NCBI RefSeq assembly: GCF_009193325.2 | Contig: NZ_CP059856.1 | Location: 1,674,001 to 1,738,000, forward strand | Length of the DNA stretch: 64,000 nucleotides | Source of the DNA: Bacteroides zhangwenhongii | GTDB lineage: Bacteria > Bacteroidota > Bacteroidia > Bacteroidales > Bacteroidaceae | Direction: 5' to 3' | Shown: positions 36,793 through 45,502 of the stretch, piece after piece | Numbering within the stretch: the first letter of the stretch is position 1 | Layout of the letters: each line of letters opens with the position of its first letter | Notes under the pieces: model-generated | Seen by the model: the letters and a program-made list of their open reading frames with translations, nothing else | Database searches by the model: none | What the model was told of the DNA's origin: nothing | Program-made: the position numbers and the translations under genes

Positions 36793-37883
36793 TATTCGGA
36801 ACGGATTTCTTTTGATTTGGCACGCTCTATCAAACCGAGATCCTCCTGAATAAAGCGCAAACGCATAAGCTGTTCCTTCATCCCCTCAACATCCAGACGT
36901 GCGGTGTTGTGAGAGTGATAATCCTCAATTGCTGAAACCTTCTCATTACCTTCCACAAAGAACTTGTCATAGTTGAGGTCACGACTGTCGCAAGGAATAC
37001 GGTAGTAGTTGCCGCAATCAATAGCTTTTGCCATTTCCTCACGGGTAACCAAAGTCTCATAGAGTTTTTCACCGTGACGGGTACCGATGACCTTAACTTC
37101 GGTTTTACCGTATTTGGAATCAATCTTGGAATAAATCTGCTTCAAAGCTTCGGCAAGCACATCCAATGTGGCGGCAGGAGCCTTCTGTACGAAAAGGTCA
37201 CCATTATGACCATGGGTAAAGGCATAGATTACGAGATCTACCGCATCATCCAAAGTCATCATGAAACGGGTCATATTGGGATCGGTAATGGTTATGGATT
37301 TACCCAACATGATTTGTTCCACCCACAAAGGAATAACCGAACCACGTGATGCCATTACATTACCATAACGAGTACAACAGATAGTCGTCTGAGCACCTTC
37401 ACCTAATTCCCGTCCCTTCGCAATAGCCACCTTTTCCATCAAAGCTTTGGAGATCCCCATGGCATTGATGGGATAAGCCGCCTTATCAGTAGAAAGAACG
37501 ACTACATTCTTTACGCCGTGGTCAATGGCTGAAAGTAGCACATTGCTTGTACCCATCACATTGGTCATGGCCGCTTCCATAGGGAAGAATTCGCAGGAAG
37601 GCACCTGTTTCAAAGCGGCGGCTGCAAACACATAGTCCACCCCACGCATCGCAACATCAACAGACTCACGGTTACGAACATTTCCAATATAAAACTTTAC
37701 CTTTGATGCCTGTTCAGGATGCTGTGCCTGAAGATGGTGACGCATATCATCCTGTTTCTTTTCATCACGTGAAAAAATACGGATTTCCCTTATATCACTT
37801 GTGAGAAAACGACGGAGTACGGCATTACCGAATGAGCCTGTACCACCTGTGATTAACAGGACTTTGTCTTTAAACACTGACAT
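36792..37883 (-). CDS. fnlA: UDP-GlcNAc 4,6-dehydratase/5-epimerase (CapE type)
   Basis: The 363-residue SDR begins VLLITGGTGSFGNAVLRRFL. It has LSTDKAAYPINAMGISKALM near residue 140, where Met replaces the classical SDR tyrosine, a hallmark of inverting 4,6-dehydratases/5-epimerases (CapE, FnlA, PseB-like). It opens the three-gene route from UDP-GlcNAc to UDP-L-FucNAc. It follows wzc by 20 bp. Confidence 0.93.
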   Translation of the reverse strand: MSVFKDKVLLITGGTGSFGNAVLRRFLTSDIREIRIFSRDEKKQDDMRHHLQAQHPEQASKVKFYIGNVRNRESVDVAMRGVDYVFAAAALKQVPSCEFFPMEAAMTNVMGTSNVLLSAIDHGVKNVVVLSTDKAAYPINAMGISKALMEKVAIAKGRELGEGAQTTICCTRYGNVMASRGSVIPLWVEQIMLGKSITITDPNMTRFMMTLDDAVDLVIYAFTHGHNGDLFVQKAPAATLDVLAEALKQIYSKIDSKYGKTEVKVIGTRHGEKLYETLVTREEMAKAIDCGNYYRIPCDSRDLNYDKFFVEGNEKVSAIEDYHSHNTARLDVEGMKEQLMRLRFIQEDLGLIERAKSKEIRSE

Positions 37884-37903
37884 ATTTTTGATTTTATTTT
37901 TAA

Positions 37904-40327
37904 TTAGCCTTGTCTTTTTACTTTATGTTCCCCATACCCGTAGCCGTATCCATAACGTTTACCATAGCCATAATACTTGCCATATTTACCATAACCATAG
38001 TAATAGCCGTATTTTTTTTTCTGAAGATCCAAGCCATTGATGGCAATACAGAGATTAGGCAATTTATTATTCTCAGCAAGTTCGTTAATCAAAGTAAACT
38101 CAGTCTTGCGAGTATAATCGGCACGACATACATAAACCGATAAATCCGCTACACGTCCTATAAGCAAAGTATCAGTTACCATACCCACAGGTGCAGTATC
38201 CAATATCACGTAATCAAAATGCTGCTTCAGTGTTTCAATAGCTTTCTCTAATCCGTCACGGGCCAACAACTCTGTTGGATTGGGAGGAACAGTTCCACCA
38301 GGAAGAATATATAAGTTCCTATTGATATCAGAAGACTGTACCAAATCCATCAGATTTATAGTAGGATTAGTCAAAAATTGGGTAATACCATGCTCTTTCT
38401 TAGGTATATTAAAAACCTTATTCAAGCCCGGTTTGCGGATATCCAGCCCTACTATCACAACTTTCTTGCCTAACAAAGAAAGACTGATAGCCAAATTGGC
38501 GGATATAAAGGATTTACCCTCACCACTGATAGTAGAAGTTACCAAAATGACATTCTTATCATTTTCAAGCATAAACTGAAGATTGGTACGAACATTGCGG
38601 AAAGTCTCACTCATCAGATTGTTCTGATTCTCAAATACAGCTATTGAACCGGTCTTTTCATCCGCCAATGGGATATCACCGATAATAGGGAGCGAAGTCA
38701 GTTTCTCAACATCTGCACGGCCTTCTATCTTAAACTTGGTCAGACCAATCAGATAAATGATGCCTACCGGAATACCTATTCCAAATACCAAAGCCGCCAA
38801 ATAAATTGTCATCCGCTTCGGGGAAATCGGAGCACCGTCTGCCTGTGCCTCGTCAATGATCTTGGCATTATTGGCTATGGCAGCCAAGACAATGGCATTC
38901 TCCTCACGCTTCTGAAGCAACATCAGGTATAATCCTGACTTGATTTCCTGCTGGCGGGCAATACTAACAAACTGGCGTTCTTGGGTGGGCGCATCACTTA
39001 TACGACGGGAATAACGGCTTGCCTCACGAGCCAAATCCGCTCTGGTAATCTCCAACCCCTTCAGCGTCGCATCCAAAGTAGTCTGTATATTACCACGCAT
39101 TGCACGAATGCTGGCATTAAGATTGACAATTGCCGGATTACTTTCCGTCGATGTACGCAACAGACGGTTACGTTCAGCTACCATCTCGTTATACCGGTCA
39201 ATCGCTCCCGCTACACCAGCGTCCTGCAAACCGACATTCGCAGGCAACACTTCGTATTCACTACCCTGCAAATATTTTTTCAAATCCATAACAAGATTAA
39301 TCTGCGTCTGATTCTCCACACGCTTCTTCTCATATTCAGCATTGCCGGTCAAGGCAATTTGGGCTTCACTCGTCAAATCGGTGATACCCGCGCTACGCTT
39401 GAAGTTCTCCAAATCCCGCTCCGTACTGCCCAATTCTTTTGAGATGATACCTATACGTTCGTCAATAAACTCGGCAGTTTTCTGGGCCACCTCATTCTTG
39501 GCATTGTTGGCATTGATATTATAAACTTCAAGCAATTTGTCTATATAATCCTTGCCACGCTGAGTATTGGAATTTTTAAGTGAAACAGTCACTACGGAAG
39601 TAGCTTTTGAAGTAGGAGTTATTGACAGGGAACCGGCGTATCCTTTCGCCACGAAAAAAGGTCTGTTGATATAAGCCGTAATATGGCGTTCTTTCGTAAC
39701 ACCCTCCGGACGGACTGACGACAGGGTATCATTATTGGAAAAAAAAGCAACCGTACCTTCATCCGTCGGAAATACGGCAGGTAATTTCTCAAAACGTTTC
39801 TGATACTCTTTTTTTCCCACCCGGATTTGTACATCCATCATACCGGAAGGTTGCAAGAACATACCCACCTCCATCATCTGAGGGAGGTTATCTGCTTCCT
39901 GTGGAGTCAAACTTACCAATACCGGAGAAGTACGATACAATTCCTTGTTTGGGAACTTATCTTCGTCTATATAAGTCACAAACAAGCCTAAAGAACTGAC
40001 CACTTCTCTTGCCAATGTTCTGGATTTTAGCACTTCAATTTCATTCTCTATATTACTCGATGAAGAGACAAAACCGTTCAATCCCATCTTCTCCATTTCG
40101 GAAGACATATTCGCACCTCCACTTTTCTTCTCATCCTTAATCAGAACAGTGGCAGAAATATTGTATATAGGTGTTGTCAGGCGTAGATATCCCCATGCTA
40201 AAGCAACACAGACTATTACCGAGACTACGAACCATGGCCAATGAATCAGATAACGGAAAAGGATTTCCTGAATGTTGATCTGTTCTTCGGGTTTTGTCCC
40301 CGTTCTTTCTTTTATTTCCTCAACCAT
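37904..40327 (-). CDS. wzc: Polysaccharide co-polymerase/tyrosine autokinase
   Basis: The 807-residue protein joins a Wzz-like periplasmic domain between two membrane helices (about residues 35-55 and 520-540) to a cytoplasmic BY-kinase domain. The kinase has Walker A in VTSTISGEGKSFISANLA near 610, Walker A' in VVIVGLDIRKPG near 640 and Walker B in DYVILDTAPVG near 720. The C-terminus is a tyrosine/glycine tail (YYYGYGKYGKYYGYGKRYGY) that supplies many autophosphorylation sites. Wzc controls chain length and couples Wzy to the Wza exporter, which is encoded directly upstream. Confidence 0.95.
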   Translation of the reverse strand: MVEEIKERTGTKPEEQINIQEILFRYLIHWPWFVVSVIVCVALAWGYLRLTTPIYNISATVLIKDEKKSGGANMSSEMEKMGLNGFVSSSSNIENEIEVLKSRTLAREVVSSLGLFVTYIDEDKFPNKELYRTSPVLVSLTPQEADNLPQMMEVGMFLQPSGMMDVQIRVGKKEYQKRFEKLPAVFPTDEGTVAFFSNNDTLSSVRPEGVTKERHITAYINRPFFVAKGYAGSLSITPTSKATSVVTVSLKNSNTQRGKDYIDKLLEVYNINANNAKNEVAQKTAEFIDERIGIISKELGSTERDLENFKRSAGITDLTSEAQIALTGNAEYEKKRVENQTQINLVMDLKKYLQGSEYEVLPANVGLQDAGVAGAIDRYNEMVAERNRLLRTSTESNPAIVNLNASIRAMRGNIQTTLDATLKGLEITRADLAREASRYSRRISDAPTQERQFVSIARQQEIKSGLYLMLLQKREENAIVLAAIANNAKIIDEAQADGAPISPKRMTIYLAALVFGIGIPVGIIYLIGLTKFKIEGRADVEKLTSLPIIGDIPLADEKTGSIAVFENQNNLMSETFRNVRTNLQFMLENDKNVILVTSTISGEGKSFISANLAISLSLLGKKVVIVGLDIRKPGLNKVFNIPKKEHGITQFLTNPTINLMDLVQSSDINRNLYILPGGTVPPNPTELLARDGLEKAIETLKQHFDYVILDTAPVGMVTDTLLIGRVADLSVYVCRADYTRKTEFTLINELAENNKLPNLCIAINGLDLQKKKYGYYYGYGKYGKYYGYGKRYGYGYGYGEHKVKRQG

Positions 40328-40336
40328 ACGATGTTA

Positions 40337-41173
40337 TTATCTGAAAATATTTACTAATAAGCTTGCCAATGACACCAAAATAGAGGTAGCTGAAAACCAA
40401 AGGCTTGTACTGTTACTGATATCCGAATTACGGGCTTTCGCCTTGTTCGGGGTCACATATACAATATCATTCTGCTGCAACCAGTAATAAGGAGAAAGAA
40501 GGATCTCAGCCTTATTCAGATCCAATGTTATGATTTCCTGTTTACCGTCAACACCCTCACGAATCAGTTTTACATTATCACGTATCCCATAAATGGTCAT
40601 ATCACCTGCCATAGCCAAAGCCTCCAACAGATTCACTTTCTCATTGCTGATAGTAAATGTACCTGGACTAGCTACTTCACCCAATACGGAGATTTTATAG
40701 TTGACCATACGGGCAGTAACAATCGGAGTTTCTTTGATATAGGGCTTCAGTTTTTCTACTATCATTTGCTCCACCTCTTTCTTGGTCAGTCCTCCCACTT
40801 TCAATGTACCCAATACGGGGAAATTAATAGTACCTTCATTATCCACCAGATAAGTCTGTTGGGAGGATTGAGAAGCACCCTGAGAACTTCCAGAAGGCAA
40901 GCCCATGGAACCGGTCGCTGTCAGATTGAAAGGAGCTGCCAGCTCAGGATTGGTACATGACACAATAATAGTAAGCTGATCCTTTGGCATTATCCTGGCA
41001 TCGTATAGAGTTTCCTGTTGGACAACAGCCTGTCCCACCACCTCAGAGTCCTGCAGATAGGGAACTTTCTTGTATGACTGGCAGGAAGCTAGCAGAAAGA
41101 GTACAAACAGGCAGGAAAGTATTCCCCCGACTCTTCTCTGCATACTTGTAGCAATGCAAAATGAATTGTTCAT
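40337..41173 (-). CDS. wza: Outer-membrane polysaccharide export lipoprotein
   Basis: The ATG at 41173 lies 16 bp beyond the upstream stop codon and gives about 278 residues. A signal sequence ends in LFLLASCQSYK, a lipobox. Then come the export-domain pattern KVPYLQDSEVVGQ, a poly-export segment and SLBB-type sequence (TISNEKVNLLEALAMAGDMT). A hydrophobic C-terminal helix ends the protein. It is the expected outer-membrane channel for capsule export, paired with wzc. Confidence 0.93.
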   Translation of the reverse strand: MNNSFCIATSMQRRVGGILSCLFVLFLLASCQSYKKVPYLQDSEVVGQAVVQQETLYDARIMPKDQLTIIVSCTNPELAAPFNLTATGSMGLPSGSSQGASQSSQQTYLVDNEGTINFPVLGTLKVGGLTKKEVEQMIVEKLKPYIKETPIVTARMVNYKISVLGEVASPGTFTISNEKVNLLEALAMAGDMTIYGIRDNVKLIREGVDGKQEIITLDLNKAEILLSPYYWLQQNDIVYVTPNKAKARNSDISNSTSLWFSATSILVSLASLLVNIFR

Positions 41174-41189
41174 AATATATTCTAGTTTA

Positions 41190-43118
41190 TTATTCTTTAT
41201 CCAAAACCTCAAATCGAGGAGAATTTTTTGATTTGAATTCCGGGACTACTTTCTTCATCAGTCTCACCGTATCCATGATCTTTACTGCACGGGAAAGCTT
41301 CTCAAATTGCGCATAAGTATCAAGAATATCGGCATATTCATACCGGCGAACCTTGGCTATCATAATCTTCTTATTCTCAGTCGGAACAGTATTCTCTTTA
41401 TCACTCAATACTTCCTCATAAAGCTTTTCGCCAGGACGTAAACCCGTGAACTCTATTTTTATATCTTCACCAGGACGATAGCCTGCCAATTCAATCATAC
41501 GGGTAGCCAAGTCCACAATCTTCACAGCCTTGCCCATTTCAAAGACAAAGATCTCGTTGCCCTCTCCCATCGTGGCAGCTTCCATTACCAGACGGCAAGC
41601 CTCAGGAATAGTCATGAAGAAACGGATAATATCAGGATGAGTAACTGTGACAGGGCCGCCGTTTTCTATCTGTTCTTTAAAACGGGGAATGACAGAACCG
41701 TTACTACCTAACACATTACCGAAACGGGTCGTAATGAATTTAGTGTGGCCTTTCACTTTTCCCTCACGGATAGCACAGCCTAAACTTTGTACATAGATTT
41801 CAGCCAGACGTTTGGAACAGCCCATTACATTGGTGGGATTCACGGCTTTATCCGTAGAAACCATGATCATTTTCTCCGCACCATATTCTACTGCCATATC
41901 AGCTACCTGGCGGGAACCGGTCACATTCACAAGGACTGCCTCACAAGGGTTTTCTTCCATCAAGGGTACATGTTTGTAGGCAGCGGCATGAAACACGACT
42001 TGAGGATGATAAAGTTCAAATACCATGCGTACACGTTCCTTCACACGCACATCACCAATCACAGGAATAAAGTCTATAGCAGGATAGTTCTTCTCAAATT
42101 CCAAACGAACATTATGCAAGGGGGTCTCTGCAGAGTCAAACATGATCAGTTTCTGAATACCCATCTGTACCAACTGACGGCAAAGTTCACTACCAATGCT
42201 ACCTGCGGCACCGGTCACCAATACTACTTTCCCTCTGAACTCAGCTGCAACCTGACGAAGATTGATATTGATTTCAGCACGGCCTAGCAAATCCTCTATC
42301 TTTATAGGACGTACCCACTGATGAAAGTTTCCATCAGAATCCGCCTCACTGATAGTAGGGGCAATCAGAGTTTTAAGAGCATTGCTCTTGCAATATTCCA
42401 GAAGGCGGTTTTCCTCCAGGCGGGTATCCTCATAACGGGCAAACAAAATACCCTTAATACCACGCTTACGTATTATATAGTCAACATCAGACTCATTTTC
42501 AAAGTAATAAATAGGAAGGTCAGCCAAGCGACGGCGACTGTTACTCTTGCCATAAACATAAAAGCCTGCGACCTTGTAATGCGCACTGTCCCTGAGACGT
42601 AATTTCAATGCTACACTCTCTTCGTCAATACCATAAATGAGGATGCGGGTATTCTTCTTATTTACCCAATCCAACAGAAGGTCATAAACAATGATAAGCG
42701 ACACACGGAAAACAGTCAGTGCAACCAATGTCAGCAGACCGTCAAACAGAAGGTAAGAAACTTTATATTTATCAAGCAGTTGCGTTTCCGAGATAATCAA
42801 AAATGAAACAACCAGTAGGCATATAACCTTAAATAATACAGCGCACATGACACGCCAAAGTTCACGTGCTTGAGAGAAGCGGATGGTATTACGATAGGTG
42901 TGGAACAACAAGGATCCTGCAATACTTACCACCAAAGAAATACCTACAAACTGACAAAGTGTCCAATCGCTCATTGGAACATGTGCCATATAATGAATGA
43001 CGGCATAGGCTAACAATGAGCATAATACTGATATTACTGTGTCAATACCCAAAATAATCCAATAACTCAAATAGTTCTTACGAACATATTGAGCTACACC
43101 CCTTAATGTTTTTTCCAT
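41190..43118 (-). CDS. Membrane nucleotide-sugar 4,6-dehydratase (CapD/WbpM/PglF type)
   Basis: The ATG at 43118 is preferred because it falls just after the upxY stop codon; the product is about 642 residues. Four N-terminal membrane helices precede a nucleotide-binding domain (TRILIYGIDEESVALKLRL). The dehydratase domain has VLVTGAAGSIGSELCRQL near residue 295 and STDKAVNPTNVMGCSKR near 390, with Met in place of the SDR tyrosine as in WbpM and PglF. It should convert UDP-GlcNAc to UDP-4-keto-6-deoxy-GlcNAc, the precursor of D-QuiNAc or D-FucNAc. Confidence 0.92.
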   Translation of the reverse strand: MEKTLRGVAQYVRKNYLSYWIILGIDTVISVLCSLLAYAVIHYMAHVPMSDWTLCQFVGISLVVSIAGSLLFHTYRNTIRFSQARELWRVMCAVLFKVICLLVVSFLIISETQLLDKYKVSYLLFDGLLTLVALTVFRVSLIIVYDLLLDWVNKKNTRILIYGIDEESVALKLRLRDSAHYKVAGFYVYGKSNSRRRLADLPIYYFENESDVDYIIRKRGIKGILFARYEDTRLEENRLLEYCKSNALKTLIAPTISEADSDGNFHQWVRPIKIEDLLGRAEININLRQVAAEFRGKVVLVTGAAGSIGSELCRQLVQMGIQKLIMFDSAETPLHNVRLEFEKNYPAIDFIPVIGDVRVKERVRMVFELYHPQVVFHAAAYKHVPLMEENPCEAVLVNVTGSRQVADMAVEYGAEKMIMVSTDKAVNPTNVMGCSKRLAEIYVQSLGCAIREGKVKGHTKFITTRFGNVLGSNGSVIPRFKEQIENGGPVTVTHPDIIRFFMTIPEACRLVMEAATMGEGNEIFVFEMGKAVKIVDLATRMIELAGYRPGEDIKIEFTGLRPGEKLYEEVLSDKENTVPTENKKIMIAKVRRYEYADILDTYAQFEKLSRAVKIMDTVRLMKKVVPEFKSKNSPRFEVLDKE

Positions 43119-43126
43119 TTGTATTC

Positions 43127-43699
43127 TCAATGATTTATCGATTCCACATACCCTATAGGCATATCTACGCAGGCGCAACCTAACAGGTTCAGTCGAACGG
43201 CAATCTTAGTCTTACCATCCACATTGACCAGTTCACCGACCAATCCGGTCAGAGGTCCCTTAATGACACGTACTTTTTCACCACGTGCCAAAGGAGAGCT
43301 GTTCATACAAACAGCTTCTTCTGAATAATCAAGCATGAAACGGAAACGAGCCATCTGCTCATCGGGAATCACTGCCGGTGTGCTCTCACCTCGCATCACC
43401 ATATAGCGACTAACTGTAGAAAAACCGAGAACTTCCATACGTTCCTTCGGATCGGCATGGACAAACACCATCATTGGAAGAAGAACTGCTTCTACTTTTT
43501 TACGCCGATCACTCCACTGATGAATTTCCTGTTGGACAGGAACAAAATTTTCAATCCCCATTTTGTCCAAACGCTCGGCAATTTTCTTCTCGTGATGCAT
43601 ACGAACCAAAGCTACATACCAGCGTTTAGAGTGTGCTACGCCTTCCCCTGTCCCATTGCTAGGCCCAGCATTTACTGATTTTCGGTTTGTTAAAATCAT
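43127..43699 (-). CDS. upxY: Capsule transcription antiterminator of the UpxY family
   Basis: The 190-residue NusG paralogue has an N-terminal NGN-type domain (KRWYVALVRMHHEKKIAERL near residue 25, then IENFVPVQQEIHQW) and a C-terminal KOW motif (PLARGEKVRVIKGPLTGLVG near 132). In Bacteroides, UpxY proteins bind the 5' leader of their own capsule operon and prevent premature termination. It is the first gene of the operon, and its start codon is only 21 bp from the left inverted repeat of the promoter switch. No upxZ-like gene follows. Confidence 0.94.
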   Translation of the reverse strand: MILTNRKSVNAGPSNGTGEGVAHSKRWYVALVRMHHEKKIAERLDKMGIENFVPVQQEIHQWSDRRKKVEAVLLPMMVFVHADPKERMEVLGFSTVSRYMVMRGESTPAVIPDEQMARFRFMLDYSEEAVCMNSSPLARGEKVRVIKGPLTGLVGELVNVDGKTKIAVRLNLLGCACVDMPIGYVESINH

Positions 43700-43719
43700 G
43701 TTTTTTTACCCCATATGCA

Positions 43720-43743
43720 TCCGTTACTTCTTAGGTAACGGAT
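43720..43743 (+). repeat. Left 24-bp inverted repeat of the switch
   Basis: TCCGTTACTTCTTAGG followed by TAACGGAT is the exact reverse complement of 43993-44016. Flanking bases on both sides do not extend the match. Confidence 0.95.
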
Positions 43744-43947
43744 AACATACATTGGGTACATACTCTATGATGAAAATGAGAAGAATGCAAGCGTAAGGAG
43801 GAATAATCACGAATTTGCTTGATATTCAATAAGAAAAATTTGGATTTAGACAACAAAGATATAGAGCATGAAAATAAAACCATTTTCATGTTCAAAGGCT
43901 TTTCCTATGCTAAAAATCACATAAAACGAAAAAAAATATAAGATTGC

Positions 43948-43979
43948 TTGTTTACTATCTATGTTTTTGGCTATCTTTG
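43948..43979 (+). promoter_or_regulatory. Rightward promoter inside the switch
   Basis: TTG at 43948-43950, 21 bp, then TATCTTTG at 43972-43979, matching the Bacteroides -33/-7 pattern. In this orientation it reads across the right repeat into the 3' end of the recombinase gene, antisense to it. After inversion it would read through the left repeat into upxY. Confidence 0.75.
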
Positions 43980-43992
43980 CAATAAATTTTAA

Positions 43993-44016
43993 ATCCGTTA
44001 CCTAAGAAGTAACGGA
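43993..44016 (-). repeat. Right 24-bp inverted repeat of the switch
   Basis: This is the exact reverse complement of the left repeat. It lies 37 bp from the end of the recombinase gene and 13 bp after the rightward -7 box. Confidence 0.95.
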
Positions 44017-44053
44017 CACTATTTACCACTGATTTATAACCTATTACCTTTAA

Positions 44054-45010
44054 TTATCCTTTCACGCAGTAATTTTTAATGTAAGATAAATTTCCTTTAT
44101 TCACTTCTGTCCGTTCTTCCAGTCCAAAGCTTTTCAAATAAGTTTGTGTAGTTTTTATGGATTTGTGCCCCAATGCCTCACTAATCATCTCAATGGATAC
44201 TCCCCGATACTTGGCAATAGTAGCCCACGAATGGCGTATCGTGTAAGAAGTGACCGGAGATTTCAGATGTAACGCCTTCGCCAGCTCTTTCAGATTTTTG
44301 TTAAATTGACGAAGGGCAGACTGATATTCCCGGTAAGCCTTTTCATCCTTCCTTGTCTTATCACCACAAAGAATATCAAGCAAATAATCCGGACAACCGG
44401 GTTGGGACTTCCGAACGCTCCGAAGTCGGTCGATCTTCACCATAGCGCTATCCAACACTTCTACACTCATCGGCGTTTTCGTCTTGATACGATTATAGCG
44501 AAGTATATTATTTTCAAGAGCCGATTTTTCCAAATGTGCCAGATCGGCAAACGACATTCCACAAAGTTGGAACAGCAGGGAAGCAATGTCCTGAATGCGG
44601 CGCAAACGTTCCGATCGGGGATCGTCAAACAAAAGCCTATGCAGTTCGGCAGCAGTCAAAGCCCTCTTCTGACAAACATCGATTCCCGTATAAGCCTCAT
44701 GAAACAATCGCGGCACAAAAGGGGCATTACCCGCTTCCACCCCACGATTGTAAATGCTACGAAGCATACGCATATACGTAGAAATCGTATTAAGCTTCAA
44801 CCCATTCTCGTAAAGATACTGCCCGTAAAGCCGCAGGCTCTCACGGGTGATTTGCCTGAACGACACATTACACGTACCACAAAACACACTGAAAGAAAAA
44901 AGAGCATTCTTATAGACATGCGCTGTAGAATATCTGCCTTCTTCACGTAAACGATCGATGTAGAGCTCGCCACACCGACTAAAACCTTTTTTGTTCGTCA
45001 TTTGCACCAT
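44054..45010 (-). CDS. Tyrosine recombinase adjacent to the capsule promoter switch
   Basis: The 318-residue protein has an N-terminal SAM-like DNA-binding domain (RESLRLYGQYLYENGLKL) and a catalytic domain. Visible are the SYTIRHSWATIAKYRG motif near residue 258 (box II Arg), LGHKSIKTTQTYL near 285 (His and the nucleophilic Tyr), and LFQLCGMSFADLAHL near 165. At the last site many Bacteroides relatives have Arg where this one has Cys, which I checked in the codons. A start at 45001 is also possible. Its place beside the 24-bp inverted repeats makes it the likely invertase, though it could act in trans elsewhere. Confidence 0.9.
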   Translation of the reverse strand: MVQMTNKKGFSRCGELYIDRLREEGRYSTAHVYKNALFSFSVFCGTCNVSFRQITRESLRLYGQYLYENGLKLNTISTYMRMLRSIYNRGVEAGNAPFVPRLFHEAYTGIDVCQKRALTAAELHRLLFDDPRSERLRRIQDIASLLFQLCGMSFADLAHLEKSALENNILRYNRIKTKTPMSVEVLDSAMVKIDRLRSVRKSQPGCPDYLLDILCGDKTRKDEKAYREYQSALRQFNKNLKELAKALHLKSPVTSYTIRHSWATIAKYRGVSIEMISEALGHKSIKTTQTYLKSFGLEERTEVNKGNLSYIKNYCVKG

Positions 45011-45502
45011 TAGTTATTTGATTATTATACCATTATTGGCAAGCGACAAAAGAACGAATCTTTTCGAAGATAGATCGCACTCTACAGAGAAAAAAGATAT
45101 AATGTATTTTAATACATTCTTTATTTATTATATATATTAGTTGCCGGATGGGGTGCCGGAACGCATTTTGGGTATCTTCCGTATCCCCTACCAACAGGGC
45201 ATTTCAGGAGGTTTGAAGGGGTGCCGCGTGGGGTGCCGCTCAAAAGTGCGGTCGATTCAATATAAACGACCGTATATTTTGTACCAAACGACCGCTCGTT
45301 TACACTCATCAGACCGTTCGATCGGTTCAAAACGAGCGGTCGTATTAATCAAAAGCTACGGTCGTTTCATCCAACAGGAACGGCTGAAACAAAAATCATC
45401 CGGCTGAACCTAAAAAAAACGAAATAATTCTGTGCTTCTCACAAATTCTTCGTACCTTTACACTCCGGTAAAACAAGTTCTATCCACATAAAAGATAACA
45501 AA
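45011..45502. other. Non-coding region with dyad repeats before pyrB
   Basis: No convincing gene. Contents are an 8-bp-arm palindrome AATGTATT-TT-AATACATT (45101-45118), three copies of GGGGTGCCG (45150-45158, 45218-45226, 45230-45238), and a set of ACGACCG/CGGTCGT heptamers (45266, 45288, 45337, 45359, with a partial CGGTCG at 45249). A weak -7-like TACCTTTA lies at 45453-45460, a possible pyrB promoter. Confidence 0.65.
45288..45343. repeat. 14-bp inverted repeat built from ACGACCG heptamers
   Basis: ACGACCGCTCGTTT (45288-45301) is exactly inverted at 45330-45343 with 28 bp between, and the spacer contains an ACCG...CGGT dyad. Further copies of the heptamer flank it on both sides. It could be a cruciform or a multi-site operator. 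Confidence 0.8.

Larger units (their letters stand above)
43720..44016. promoter_or_regulatory. Invertible promoter segment of the capsule operon
   Basis: Perfect 24-bp inverted repeats (43720-43743 and 43993-44016) bound a 249-bp AT-rich segment between upxY and a tyrosine recombinase gene. Each repeat is itself CCGTTAC-7 bp-GTAACGG, the arm-crossover-arm design of a tyrosine-recombinase core site. The best promoter inside points rightward, away from upxY. Inversion would place it leftward about 58 bp before the upxY start codon. This is the standard layout of phase-variable Bacteroides capsules. The switch itself is inferred from sequence. Confidence 0.9.

Noticed and set aside
44306..44950. 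Plus-strand open frame of about 214 codons antisense to the recombinase
   Set aside because: The opposite strand encodes a clear tyrosine recombinase; the antisense peptide has no recognisable features.
45121..45330. Small minus-strand open frame before pyrB
   Set aside because: It covers the GGGGTGCCG and heptamer repeats and has no family resemblance or convincing start signals.
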